A DNA stretch of 30,246 bases from Bacillota bacterium (GCA_023460085.1 JAEWRI010000047.1:1-30246), one strand, 5' to 3'. Positions 15,179 through 23,466 are shown, counted from the stretch's first letter. Notes: generated by a model not told the origin, from the sequence alone. Numbers and translations: made by a program.

Positions 15179-16514
15179 AACCGCTCTCCCTGTAGTTGAT
15201 TTTCAAAATATCCGCACCCGGCCTCACCCGGGACGTTTCCGATACCCCCACGCCGACAACCCAAAAGACTTCGTTGTCCTTCGCCAGCACCGTCAGCCCA
15301 TCCCGCCGATGCAGCGGCACCTTCCTGTCGGAAAGGTAATCCGACAGCCGCTTGCGGCCCTGCATGCCCAGCGGCGCAATGCTGTCGCCTGTCTGCCGAA
15401 AACGGAATACGGCCCCTTCCACAGCGTCCAAGTCAAAGTATTCCGCAGTCGGTCCGAATACGGGGATTTCGCCGAACTCCACGGCCTCAAACTGCCACCC
15501 GCCGAACCCGCATTGCGTGGAAAGTGGCTCGAATGGTTTATTATACTGCTTTTCGCTTGTCCTGCCAATCATCAGTTTGCCGTATGCCGCCGCGGCGTAA
15601 TACCTGCCGCCCAGCTGTACGCGCTTTCCGCTCTTGCCGCTCTCCGCAAGGCGCAGCGCGGCGTCCATATGTACGCTCTCCACGTCGGCGATGCTTCCGT
15701 GCGCGCCTATAGCCAGCCATATTGCGCGCTTGCGCACCGCCATGGGCAGCGCCAGCAGCTTCGCGATATCCACCTGCGCGCCCTCGGGGCCCGCCTCCAA
15801 GCAGCCCGACTGCCGCGCGATGTCGATAAGCGCCTCTTCGTCCTCCGCCAGCAGCTGCGCCGCCCGCGCGATGTTGCGTACCGCACCGTCATTGACGCGG
15901 GCACACCGCGGCAGCAGCTCGTGCCGGACGTAGTTGCGCGTATAGCCCGTATCGTCGTTGGTGGCGTCCCGCACGTACTCAATACCCTCGGCCTTTGCGT
16001 ACGCTTCGATGTCCGCGCGCGGTACGCACAGCAGCGGGCGGATGTATTTCCCGCGCTTTTCCGGGATTCCGGCGAGACCGCGCAGCCCGCTGCCGCGCAG
16101 CAGATTCAGCAGCACCGTTTCAGCCGTATCGTTCATCTGATGCGCCGTGGCGATGAAATCCTCGTCCGCTTCGTCTAAAAAGGCGTAGCGCGCGTCGCGT
16201 GCCGCGGTCTCCACCGAAACCCGCCGCCGCGCCGCCAGCGCCAAAACGTCCTCGCGCGCCGCCACACAGCTTACGCCCCGCTTTGCGCACTGCGCCATCA
16301 CAAAGCGCATATCATCCGCGCTTTCCGGACGGATACCGTGCTCCATATGGTACGCGGTAATTAGTATGTTCATCTGCGCGCGCAATTTGCAGAGGCACTG
16401 CAGCAGCGCCATGGAATCCACGCCACCCGAAACCGCGACGCCCACGCGGCTTCCGCCCGCGACGCCCATTTTTTCAAGGCTTTTCAATACCTGTTGTTCC
16501 AAAGCATACTGCAT
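15144..16514 (-). CDS. tilS: tRNA(Ile)-lysidine synthetase
   Basis: This 456-residue enzyme attaches lysine to C34 of the tRNA-Ile with a CAU anticodon, using ATP, so that it reads AUA; it is essential in most bacteria. The PP-loop SGGVDSMA begins at residue 29, followed by YHMEHGIR and the family motif TAHQMNDTAETVLLNLLRGSG (about 123-143, shown here in part by TAHQ and ETVLLN). The C-terminal substrate-binding domains fill the rest. GGAG is nine bases before the ATG at 16514. It is separated from mnmG by the repeat array at 16569-17137, which may disturb co-transcription. Confidence 0.95.
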   Translation of the reverse strand: MQYALEQQVLKSLEKMGVAGGSRVGVAVSGGVDSMALLQCLCKLRAQMNILITAYHMEHGIRPESADDMRFVMAQCAKRGVSCVAAREDVLALAARRRVSVETAARDARYAFLDEADEDFIATAHQMNDTAETVLLNLLRGSGLRGLAGIPEKRGKYIRPLLCVPRADIEAYAKAEGIEYVRDATNDDTGYTRNYVRHELLPRCARVNDGAVRNIARAAQLLAEDEEALIDIARQSGCLEAGPEGAQVDIAKLLALPMAVRKRAIWLAIGAHGSIADVESVHMDAALRLAESGKSGKRVQLGGRYYAAAAYGKLMIGRTSEKQYNKPFEPLSTQCGFGGWQFEAVEFGEIPVFGPTAEYFDLDAVEGAVFRFRQTGDSIAPLGMQGRKRLSDYLSDRKVPLHRRDGLTVLAKDNEVFWVVGVGVSETSRVRPGADILKINYRESGYARGHQADTVQ

Positions 16515-16568
16515 ATTTTACTCCATTGACGCAGCCTTTACCGTACCAAAATCACATTTAAGCCACAA

Positions 16569-17137
16569 CGTCATTGCGAGCGCAGCGCGGCAATCCAGCT
16601 TACTGCAGCCCCTTGTCCTGCTGAAATCCCGGCGTTCGCGTTATACCGCGGCTGCCTGCTCTGGATTGCTTCGTCGCTCCGCTTCTCGCAATGACTGCGG
16701 CAGTTCCGCTTCGCCCGTCATTGCGAGCGCAGCGCGGCAATCCAGCCTTAGCAGCCCCTTGTCCTGCTGAAATCCCGGCGTTCGCGCAATACCGCGGCTG
16801 CCTGCTCTGGATTGCTTCGTCGCTCCGCTTCTCGCAATGACTGCGGCAGTTCCGCTTCGCCCGTCATTGCGAGCGCAGCGCGGCAATCCAGCTTACTGCA
16901 GCCCCTTGTCCTGCTGAAATCCCGACGTTCGCGCGATGCCGCGGCTGCCTGCTCCGGATTGCTTCGTCCCTTCGCTTCCCGCAATGACTGCGGCAGTTCC
17001 GCTTCGCCGTCATTGCGAGCGCAGCGCGGCAATCCAGCTTACTGCAGCCCCTTGTCCTGCTGAAATCCCGGCGTTCGCGCAATGCCGCAGCCACCTGCTC
17101 CGGATTGCTTCGTCGCTCCGCTTCTCGCAAAGACGAC
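16569..17137. repeat. Array of four tandem palindromic repeat units, 146-147 bp each
   Basis: Units begin at 16569, 16716, 16862 and 17008, each with CGTCATTGCGAG. Inside a unit the left arm (CATTGCGAG...GCAATCCAG) is an imperfect inverted copy of the right arm (CTGGATTGC...CTCGCAATGAC), flanking about 70 bp that is also conserved. Neighbouring units are joined by CGGCAGTTCCGCTTCGCC or a one-base variant. The four copies differ at only a few positions each. The CATTGCGAG...GCAATCC palindrome is a dispersed REP/MITE-like type seen in several bacterial groups. The array fills the whole gap between mnmG and tilS, starting three bases after the mnmG stop. Open frames crossing it are artefacts of repetition. 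Confidence 0.93.
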
Positions 17138-17140
17138 GAA

Positions 17141-18988
17141 TTACTTTTTTAAATACACCGACAGCACGGCGATATCCGCGGGCGACACGCCGGAGATGCG
17201 CATCGCCTGTCCCAGCGTTTCGGGCCGGACGGACGCCAGCTTGCCCGCCGCCTCCAGCCGCAAGCCCTTGATCTCCGCGTAATCGATCCCCTCCGGCAGC
17301 CGCTTCTTTTCCAACGAAGCGTAGCGCTCCACCTGCCGCTGCTGCTTGGCGAGGTAGCCCGCGTAATGGATCTCTGTTTCCAAACTCAGCGCCGCGTCCG
17401 TTTCCAGCGCTCCGCCGCAAACAGCGCGGATGTCCTCGTACCCGATGCCGGGCCGCGCCATCAGCGCGTCCGCACGCACCGCCGTTTTCAGAGGTTCCTG
17501 GCCTCTGTGCTCCAGCAGCGCGTTCACCGTGTCCGGCTGCACGCTGCAGCCCGCCAGCCGCGATCTCTCGGCTTCGATAGTCTCACGCTTGCGCATGTAC
17601 GCATCATACCGCGCGTCTGTTACCAGCCCGACACGCCGCCCCATTCCGGTCAGCCGCGCGTCGGCGTTGTCCTGCCGCAGCAGCAGACGATACTCCGCAC
17701 GTGCCGTCATCATGCGGTACGGCTCCGCGGTGCCCTTTGTCACCAGGTCGTCGATGAGCACGCCCGCATACGCATCGCTGCGCGACAGCACCAGCGGCTC
17801 TTCTTCCTTTATGTATTGCGCGGCGTTGATACCCGCCACGATGCCCTGTGCCGCCGCCTCCTCGTAGCCCGAGGTGCCGTTCACCTGTCCCGCGCAGAAA
17901 AGGCCCTGCACATCCTTGAGTTCCAGCGTACTCTTCAGCTGCGTCGGGTCGATGCAGTCATATTCGATGGCATACGCCGTGCGCATGAATACCGCGTTTT
18001 CCAGCCCCGGCACGCTGTGGTAAACTTCCTTCTGCACCTCTTCGGGCAGAGAGCTGCTCATGCCCTGAATGTACATCTCGTGCGTCCATTCGCCCTCCGG
18101 CTCGATGAAGATCTGGTGGCGCTCCTTGTCGGGGAACTTCACCACCTTGTCCTCGATGGAAGGGCAGTAGCGCGGGCCGCGCCCCTGAATATCCCCGCTG
18201 TACAAAGGGCTCCGGTGGATATTGGCGCGGATGATGGCATGCGTTTTCTCGTTGGTATACGTCAGGTAGCACGGAATCTGCGGCCGCGCGGCGCCTTTGG
18301 TCATAAACGAGAAGTACTGCGGCTTTTCGTCGCCGTACTGCGGCTCGGTTTTGGAAAAATCGATGCTGCGTGCGTCCACCCTTGCGGGGGTCCCCGTCTT
18401 AAAACGCTGCAGCGAAAGCCCCAGCTCCGTCAAATCCAGCTTGTCCGCGGGTGCGAGTCCGGAAGGCCCCATAAACGCCGCGTGCTCGCCGATGATCACG
18501 CGCGATTTCAGGTAGACACCGGTGCACAGCACTGCCGCGCGGGCGCCGTATACCGCGCCCAGGCTCGTCTCCACCGCGCTGACGCGCCCGCCTTCGGTGT
18601 GCAGCCGGGACACCTCCGCACTCACGATGTGCAGATTATCGGTATTCTCCAGCGTCCACTTCATCCCCTGCTGATACCGTTTCTTATCTTGCTGAGAGCG
18701 CAGCGACTGCACCGCCGCACCCTTCGATGTGTTGAGCATCTTCAGCTGAATATATGCCGCGTCCGCAGCCAGTCCCATCTGCCCGCCCAGTGCATCCACC
18801 TCGCGCACCAGGTGGCCCTTGCTCGTGCCGCCGATGGCCGGGTTGCACGCCATCAGCGCAATGCCGTCCAGATTGATGGTCAGCAACAGCGTGCGCATGC
18901 CAAGGCGCGCGGCAGCCAGCGCCGCTTCGCAGCCCGCATGCCCCGCGCCCACCACCACCACATCATAATTTCCCGCGCTGTACCCCAT
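17141..18988 (-). CDS. mnmG: tRNA uridine-5-carboxymethylaminomethyl synthesis protein MnmG (GidA)
   Basis: With MnmE this 615-residue FAD enzyme adds the carboxymethylaminomethyl group to U34 of several tRNAs, using methylenetetrahydrofolate and glycine. The FAD-binding VVVGAGHAGCEAA lies at residues 11-23, with CNPAIGG near 48. The family's late signature GQVNGTSGYEEAAAQG is near 365-380 and the C-terminal helical domain that contacts MnmE is complete. It starts one base after the mnmE stop, with only a weak ribosome site, so coupled translation is likely. Its stop is three bases from the repeat array, so the insertion just spared the reading frame. Confidence 0.96.
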   Translation of the reverse strand: MGYSAGNYDVVVVGAGHAGCEAALAAARLGMRTLLLTINLDGIALMACNPAIGGTSKGHLVREVDALGGQMGLAADAAYIQLKMLNTSKGAAVQSLRSQQDKKRYQQGMKWTLENTDNLHIVSAEVSRLHTEGGRVSAVETSLGAVYGARAAVLCTGVYLKSRVIIGEHAAFMGPSGLAPADKLDLTELGLSLQRFKTGTPARVDARSIDFSKTEPQYGDEKPQYFSFMTKGAARPQIPCYLTYTNEKTHAIIRANIHRSPLYSGDIQGRGPRYCPSIEDKVVKFPDKERHQIFIEPEGEWTHEMYIQGMSSSLPEEVQKEVYHSVPGLENAVFMRTAYAIEYDCIDPTQLKSTLELKDVQGLFCAGQVNGTSGYEEAAAQGIVAGINAAQYIKEEEPLVLSRSDAYAGVLIDDLVTKGTAEPYRMMTARAEYRLLLRQDNADARLTGMGRRVGLVTDARYDAYMRKRETIEAERSRLAGCSVQPDTVNALLEHRGQEPLKTAVRADALMARPGIGYEDIRAVCGGALETDAALSLETEIHYAGYLAKQQRQVERYASLEKKRLPEGIDYAEIKGLRLEAAGKLASVRPETLGQAMRISGVSPADIAVLSVYLKK

Positions 18989-18989
18989 G

Positions 18990-20327
18990 CTATTTCCCCA
19001 GACAGAAGGTGTCGAACACCTCGTCGATAATCGCTTCCGTTGCCGTCACGCCCGTAATCTCCCCGAGGCGCTGCCACGCTTCGCGCACATCCACCGTCAC
19101 GCAATCCAAATCCGCCGTGTCGAACGCCGTTGCGGCGGCATCCAGGCTCTCCGCCGCGGCGGATAGGCACCGCGCATGCCGCTCGTTGGTCACCACCACG
19201 TCCGCCTCGCCCGAAAGCGGCGGCGGCGCGATGCGCGCCCGCAGCGCGTCCAGCCCCTGCCCGGTCCGCGCGCTCACTTCCATGGCTTCGCGCCCCAACA
19301 GGCGTGCGACCTCAACCGCCGAAAGCTTCAGCAGCAAATCGCACTTGTTCACCGCGATCACCGCGTTTTCCGGAATCGCGGAAAAGGCCGCTTTATCCTC
19401 GGGCAGCAGCCCTGCCGACCCGTCGATGACGAACAAGGTTACATCCGCTTCCGCCGCGGCCTGCCGCGCGCGCACCACCCCGATGCGCTCCGCCTCGTCC
19501 TCCGCATCGCGAAGCCCGGCGGTATCCACCAGACGCAGCAGGGCGCCGCCCTGCATGACGCGCGCATCCACCGTATCCCGCGTGGTGCCGGGCTCCGCCG
19601 TCACAATGGCGCGGGGGCTCCCCAGCAGCGCGTTGAACAGCGAGGACTTGCCCACATTGGGCCTCCCCGCGATGGCCACATTCCAGCCTTCTTTCAGCAC
19701 GCGTCCCGCGGAAAAGCTCTCCGCCAGCGCCGCGGCTTCTTCCCGCGCCTTCAATATGCGCGGCAGCGCGTCGCGTTTCACATCCGCCTCAATATCCTCC
19801 TCGGGATACTCGATGCCCGCCTCGATAATTGCCAGCGCGTCGGTTAAAAGCTGCTGCATGGCCGTCACGCGCGCCGCCAGCCCGCCCGAGAGCTGCTTCA
19901 GTGCGGCATCCGCCGCCGCCTGAGAGGACGCGCCGATCAGTTCCATCACCGCGCCCGCCGCGGATAAATCCAGCTTGCCGTTCTCAAACGCGCGCCGCGT
20001 AAATTCACCCGGCTCCGCCAGCCGCGCACCCGCCGCGCCCAGCGCGTCCAGCACGCCCGACAGCACCGCCCGCCCGCCGTGGCAGAACAGTTCCGCCATG
20101 GGCTCGCCCGTATAGGAGCGGGGCGCTTCGTATTTCACGGCCATCGCGTCATCGATGCGCCTTCCGCCGTATTCAATAAATCCGTGCCGCATCGCGGCAT
20201 GCGCCATATGCTCCGCGCCGGAAAACACCGCGCCCAGCACGCGGTGCGCCTGAGCTCCGGATATGCGCACCACCGCCAGCGCTCCGCCCGCGGGCGTCGC
20301 GGGCGCGTATATCGTATCGTTGTCCAC
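18990..20327 (-). CDS. mnmE: tRNA modification GTPase MnmE (TrmE)
   Basis: This 445-residue partner of MnmG has an N-terminal folate-binding domain (AVVRISG, then PRSYTGEP), a helical domain and an inserted GTPase domain with G1 GRPNVGKSS (about residue 221), G3 DTAG and G4 NKCD. It ends in CLGK, where the family cysteine is essential. The start is GTG at 20327 with GGGGA seven bases ahead. It leads the mnmE-mnmG pair and carries its own promoter. The divergent neighbour on the other strand is an AraC-type regulator. Confidence 0.96.
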   Translation of the reverse strand: MDNDTIYAPATPAGGALAVVRISGAQAHRVLGAVFSGAEHMAHAAMRHGFIEYGGRRIDDAMAVKYEAPRSYTGEPMAELFCHGGRAVLSGVLDALGAAGARLAEPGEFTRRAFENGKLDLSAAGAVMELIGASSQAAADAALKQLSGGLAARVTAMQQLLTDALAIIEAGIEYPEEDIEADVKRDALPRILKAREEAAALAESFSAGRVLKEGWNVAIAGRPNVGKSSLFNALLGSPRAIVTAEPGTTRDTVDARVMQGGALLRLVDTAGLRDAEDEAERIGVVRARQAAAEADVTLFVIDGSAGLLPEDKAAFSAIPENAVIAVNKCDLLLKLSAVEVARLLGREAMEVSARTGQGLDALRARIAPPPLSGEADVVVTNERHARCLSAAAESLDAAATAFDTADLDCVTVDVREAWQRLGEITGVTATEAIIDEVFDTFCLGK

Positions 20328-20356
20328 AGTTTGTCCCCTGTGCGTTTTTCGCGCCT

Positions 20357-20385
20357 ATCATACCATAGTTTTTGTAATTTGCCCA
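20357..20385 (-). promoter_or_regulatory. mnmE promoter
   Basis: On the minus strand TGGGCA (20380-20385), a 17-nt spacer and TATGAT (20357-20362), with TGG directly before the -10 box (extended -10). The transcript would start about 23 bp before the GTG. Confidence 0.6.
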
Positions 20386-20495
20386 TAATGAAGGCGAAAT
20401 CCCGCGCCGCGGAAAAAAGCGCAATTTCGGAACAATCCGCCCTCCTTCATTGTGTTAAACTAAAGTCACCATTAAGGCAGAAGGGATTTTACACC

Positions 20496-21386
20496 GTGTA
20501 CGACTCGGCTTTGCAGGACATCCTGTATTACATCGACACGCACATCACCCAGGAAATCACCGCCGAACAGCTGGCGGCGCGTGCGGGCTTTTCCGCCTTC
20601 CATTTTTGCAGGCTATTTCAATGGCGGGTAGGATATACTCCCATGGGATATGTGCGCAGCCGCCGGCTGGCGTTTGCCGCGCACGAGCTCAGCTCGGCAC
20701 GCCGGATACTCGACATTGCGCTGGAATATGGCTTTGAAACCCATTCGGGCTTCAGCAAAGCCTTCCGCCGTCACTTCGGGTGCGCGCCGGAGGTCTACCG
20801 CCTGCACGCGCATTCCGATAAGCCGCTGCCGCCCGCGCTGCCTGAAATGGACAAATACCTGATAGGAGGAATCGTATTGGAACCCAAAATGGTAACACGG
20901 CCCGCCGTAAAGATTGCGGGCTACGCACTGAAAACGAGCTCGAACAACGGGGAAAACTCCACCAGCATTCCGCAATTCTGGAGCGCCTGCATGGGGAGCG
21001 GCGATCTCAAAAAACTTCATGAAGAGGGCTTCGTCAAAGATCACGCGGAATACGGCGCGTGTTTTCCGGAGGACCCGAACACCGGCGAATTCGACTACGT
21101 CATCGGTCTGGAGGTTAAGGACGGCGCGTCCATACCAACCGGTTATCACGTCTGCGAGCTGCCGCCCGCCGCTTACGCGGTATTCTCCACGCCTCCCTGC
21201 GACGCCGCCCATTTTGTACCCAGCATACAGGGCGTATGGCAATTCATCTTCAACGACTGGTTTCCGAAATCCGGCTTTGAGTACGCACCGGGCTGTGTCG
21301 ACTTCGAGCGATACGACGACCGCTGCATGTCGGAAACCGCCAAGGTGTGCGACATCTATATCCCCGTCGTGAAAAAGCAGCCTTAA
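20496..21386 (+). CDS. AraC-type regulator with GyrI-like effector-binding domain
   Basis: This 296-residue protein combines an N-terminal AraC DNA-binding region with a C-terminal effector-binding domain, the layout of Rob/SoxS-like and BltR-like small-molecule sensors. The first helix-turn-helix is at about residues 20-45 (ITAEQLAARAGFSAFHFCRLF) and the second at 70-100 (ILDIALEYGFETHSGFSKAF). The domain from about residue 130 ends in YIPVV. I place the start at GTG 20496, because AAGGG lies about ten bases ahead and the HTH then starts where it does in relatives. The longer open frame upstream runs antisense through mnmE and is not coding. The ligand is unknown. It is transcribed alone, divergent from mnmE. 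Confidence 0.85.
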   Translation: MYDSALQDILYYIDTHITQEITAEQLAARAGFSAFHFCRLFQWRVGYTPMGYVRSRRLAFAAHELSSARRILDIALEYGFETHSGFSKAFRRHFGCAPEVYRLHAHSDKPLPPALPEMDKYLIGGIVLEPKMVTRPAVKIAGYALKTSSNNGENSTSIPQFWSACMGSGDLKKLHEEGFVKDHAEYGACFPEDPNTGEFDYVIGLEVKDGASIPTGYHVCELPPAAYAVFSTPPCDAAHFVPSIQGVWQFIFNDWFPKSGFEYAPGCVDFERYDDRCMSETAKVCDIYIPVVKKQP

Positions 21387-21401
21387 ATCCATCGCTTCAT
21401 C

Positions 21402-21432
21402 GCACCTGCCGCCGTTGCTGCAGGTGCTTTTT
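21402..21432 (+). terminator. Terminator of the AraC-type gene
   Basis: GCACCTGC (21402-21409), a ten-base loop and GCAGGTGC (21420-21427) are followed by TTTTTCTTC. Confidence 0.85.
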
Positions 21433-21448
21433 CTTCGCACGCGGATGT

Positions 21449-21476
21449 AAACGAAAAGCACCGCTTTCGCGGCGCT
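21449..21476 (-). terminator. Terminator of the ANTAR regulator gene
   Basis: On the minus strand AGCGCCGC-GAAA-GCGGTGCT (21457-21476) is followed by TTTCGTTT. It faces the terminator of the convergent AraC-type gene, so the two genes are insulated from each other. Confidence 0.8.
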
Positions 21477-21482
21477 CCTGCT

Positions 21483-22073
21483 TTACTCTTCCTCCAGTTT
21501 TTCGCCGGATAGTTCGATAATTTTGAGCGCGATATCCTTCATCGCGACTCTGGAGTCCATGCTCATCTTCTGGATTCGCCGATATGCCTCGCCCTCGGAG
21601 ATGCTTTTGCGCTTCATCAATATGCCCTTTGCACGCTCCACCAGCTTGCGATTCTCCAGGTTCTGCTTCAGTGCGGTAAGTTCGCGCTCCATACGGCCCA
21701 TGCGCCGCCGGTTCTGCGTCACCATTTCGATGGTGCTCAGCAGCGTGCTCACATTGACGGGCTTGTTAAAAAGCGTGATGTCGTAATCCGATATCACATC
21801 GGAGCAGAGCGCGCGCTTTTCCTGAGACACAAACAGTATGACGCTGCACAGGTTCTCGTCGCCGAGAATCGTTGCCACCTCCAACCCCGTCATGTCCGGC
21901 ATCTCCAGATTGATCAGCAGCAGATCCGTCGAGCCCCCGCGCACCCTGCGAATTGCCTCACCGCCCGAGGTGCACACCTCGCCGACGACATACCCGCTGC
22001 GCGAAAGCGCGTATTTGATTTTTTCGGCCGCCTCCTTGTTGTGCAGGGCCACCGTGATGCGAATAGTGTCCAT
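21483..22073 (-). CDS. ANTAR-domain antitermination regulator with a pseudo-receiver
   Basis: This is a 196-residue RNA-binding regulator of the AmiR/NasR kind. Residues 1-118 form a receiver-like domain and about 125-190 form a coiled coil plus ANTAR helices (LVERAKGILMKRKSISEGEAYRRIQ...). In the receiver the phosphoacceptor position is Asn (INLEMPDMTG, where LD-x-x-MP is usual) and the N-terminal acidic pair is missing (TVALHNKEA), while the conserved Lys is kept (FNKPV). It is therefore probably not controlled by a histidine kinase but by a partner or ligand. GGAG precedes the ATG at 22073. Its leader (22163-22219) looks like an ANTAR target, so it may regulate itself; glnN is a further possible target. 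Confidence 0.9.
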   Translation of the reverse strand: MDTIRITVALHNKEAAEKIKYALSRSGYVVGEVCTSGGEAIRRVRGGSTDLLLINLEMPDMTGLEVATILGDENLCSVILFVSQEKRALCSDVISDYDITLFNKPVNVSTLLSTIEMVTQNRRRMGRMERELTALKQNLENRKLVERAKGILMKRKSISEGEAYRRIQKMSMDSRVAMKDIALKIIELSGEKLEEE

Positions 22074-22162
22074 TTACCGCTCCGTCGCTGCAGCCGGGCT
22101 ATATCCACCCTGCCTTTACCGTTCATCATAGCCCACTTACAGTCATGGCGCAATATGGGCTG

Positions 22163-22219
22163 AAAAAGAAAAAAGTATCTGTTCCGGGAGCATGTCCCGG
22201 CACCAGACACCGTTGTCTG
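22163..22219 (-). promoter_or_regulatory. ANTAR-like antiterminator/terminator leader
   Basis: At the very start of the predicted transcript CAGAC-AACGGT-GTCTG (22204-22219) forms a 5-bp stem with a six-base loop having A at 1 and G at 4, the ANTAR recognition pattern. Its right arm is also the left arm of a long terminator, GTGTCTG...CCGGGA-loop-TCCCGG...CAGATAC (22175-22210), followed by TTTTTTCTTTTT (22163-22174). The small hairpin and the terminator cannot coexist. The second hairpin (CCGGGA-CATGC-TCCCGG) does not have a standard six-base loop. Confidence 0.65.
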
Positions 22220-22224
22220 CGATT

Positions 22225-22252
22225 ATTATACCACACACCCGGATGTGCGCAA
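22225..22252 (-). promoter_or_regulatory. Promoter of the ANTAR regulator gene
   Basis: On the minus strand TTGCGC (22247-22252), a 16-nt spacer and a perfect TATAAT (22225-22230), preceded by TGG (extended -10). Confidence 0.75.
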
Positions 22253-22259
22253 GCGCCGT

Positions 22260-22363
22260 TTGCATTTTTTTAATCTTGCGATTGCATTTAGTGGTTGCAT
22301 TTATATCGCAAAGCCATATTTTCGCATACTATTTGCAATAGGCGGATTTTCCACTTGCATTTA
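22260..22363. repeat. Cluster of TTGCATTTA direct repeats
   Basis: TTGCATTTA occurs at 22282-22290, 22295-22303 and 22355-22363, with near copies at 22260-22268 (last base T) and 22333-22340 (TTGCAATA). All lie between the prs stop and the ANTAR gene promoter, just upstream of its -35 box. They could be activator sites; part may simply reflect AT-rich composition. The last copy includes the prs stop codon. Confidence 0.5.
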
Positions 22364-23344
22364 GATATCTTCAACGACTTTCTTGGGTACCTTGGAAAAC
22401 AGCGGCGACACCGATTCCTTCTCGTGAATGCGCAGCACCGCCTCCGCAAACAGCGGCGCAACGGATACCGTCACAAACTTCTTGCTCTTCACAAGGTACG
22501 GATTCTGCACGCTGTCGGTGCCGATTACCATTTCGATGGGGCTTTCCTCCAGAGCGCGGATTCCCTTGTCGCGCACGATGACATGCGAGAGACAGGCAAT
22601 GATCCGCTTTGCGCCGTTACGCTTCAGTGTTTCGGCCATGTCCACCAGCGTGCCGCCCGAAACGGTGAAGTCGTCCACGATCATGCAGTTCTTGCCTTCC
22701 ACGTCGCCGATGACGGTCATGATGTGCGCCTGCTCGTCGTGACCAAAGCGTTCCTTATCCCCGATGGCCACCGGAACGTGCAGATAGTCCGCGTATTTGC
22801 GCGCGGTCTTGGCATAGCCCGCATCGGGCGAGACCACGACGATGTCCTTCATGATGTCGAGGCCTTTGACATATTCGCACATGATAGGCAGCGACAGCAG
22901 ATGATCCACCGGCTTTTTGAAAAAGCCCTGTACCTGCGGGCTGTGCAGGTCCATCACGACGATACGGTCCGCGCCCGCAAGCTCGATGCTCTCCGCGCAA
23001 ACCCTCGCGCGAATGGACACGCGCGGCTCGTCCTTTTTATCGCCCTTGGCATAGGAGAAATAGGGCATCAGCGCGGTAACAGAGTTGGCGGAAGCGCGCT
23101 TTAAGGCGTCCATCCAGAAAAGTATTTCGACAAATTCATTGTTGGGATTCATGCCGATAGGCTGCACGACGTACACATCCTTGTTGCGCACCGTTTCCTT
23201 AATACGCAGGAAGATGTTGCCGTCCGAAAAAGTGATAACTTCCGAATCGCCGGGGGAGTTTCCAAGGTATTTGCACATCTTCTTGGCGAAGGGAATGCCG
23301 GACGAACCCGCAAAGATCTTGATATCATTGTCGAAGGAACCCAA
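22361..23344 (-). CDS. prs: Ribose-phosphate pyrophosphokinase (PRPP synthetase)
   Basis: This 327-residue cytoplasmic enzyme makes PRPP from ribose 5-phosphate and ATP, the precursor for nucleotides, His and Trp; PRPP is also the substrate of Hpt nearby. Motifs: DIKIFAGSSG at the N terminus, the ATP/Mg loop VVMDLHSPQVQGFF (about residue 140), VVSPDAGYAKTARKYA, and the PRPP-binding CMIVDDFTVSGGTL (about 228). No ATG fits the family N terminus; TTG at 23344, nine bases after GGGG, is the best start. An ATG further inside would delete the first strand. The longer upstream frame is not coding. It is transcribed alone. Confidence 0.93.
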   Translation of the reverse strand: MGSFDNDIKIFAGSSGIPFAKKMCKYLGNSPGDSEVITFSDGNIFLRIKETVRNKDVYVVQPIGMNPNNEFVEILFWMDALKRASANSVTALMPYFSYAKGDKKDEPRVSIRARVCAESIELAGADRIVVMDLHSPQVQGFFKKPVDHLLSLPIMCEYVKGLDIMKDIVVVSPDAGYAKTARKYADYLHVPVAIGDKERFGHDEQAHIMTVIGDVEGKNCMIVDDFTVSGGTLVDMAETLKRNGAKRIIACLSHVIVRDKGIRALEESPIEMVIGTDSVQNPYLVKSKKFVTVSVAPLFAEAVLRIHEKESVSPLFSKVPKKVVEDI

Positions 23345-23398
23345 TGAATTATACCCCGTTTTCAGCCGCTTCGATGCGGCGCGATTTTTTACGCGGAT

Positions 23399-23427
23399 AT
23401 TGTAACACGAAGTCGCGCCACAATCAA
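23399..23427 (-). promoter_or_regulatory. prs promoter
   Basis: On the minus strand TTGATT (23422-23427), a 17-nt spacer and TACAAT (23399-23404). The transcript would start about 48 bp ahead of the TTG start. Confidence 0.7.
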
Positions 23428-23442
23428 TACGAATACGAGAAA

Positions 23443-23466
23443 TGCTTGTTAAAAAATGAACAAGCA
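23443..23466. repeat. Inverted repeat upstream of the prs promoter
   Basis: TGCTTGTT (23443-23450) and AACAAGCA (23459-23466) are perfect arms around eight bases. On the plus strand a T-rich run (TTCTTTTTTT) follows, so it looks like a rightward terminator, but no rightward gene ends here. It may be an operator for prs. The rest of the 305-bp gap 23345-23649 holds only the prs promoter and no further gene that I can support. Confidence 0.45.

Noticed and set aside
16641..17130. Small open frames across the repeat array
   Set aside because: They repeat the same peptide in both strands because the DNA repeats, and have no ribosome sites.
16569..17137. CRISPR array
   Set aside because: The repeats are 146-147 bp, internally palindromic and joined by a constant 18-bp linker. 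There are no unique spacers and no cas genes nearby.
20079..20495. Upstream extension of the AraC-type gene
   Set aside because: It runs antisense through mnmE and through the mnmE promoter. The family N terminus and a ribosome site fit GTG at 20496.
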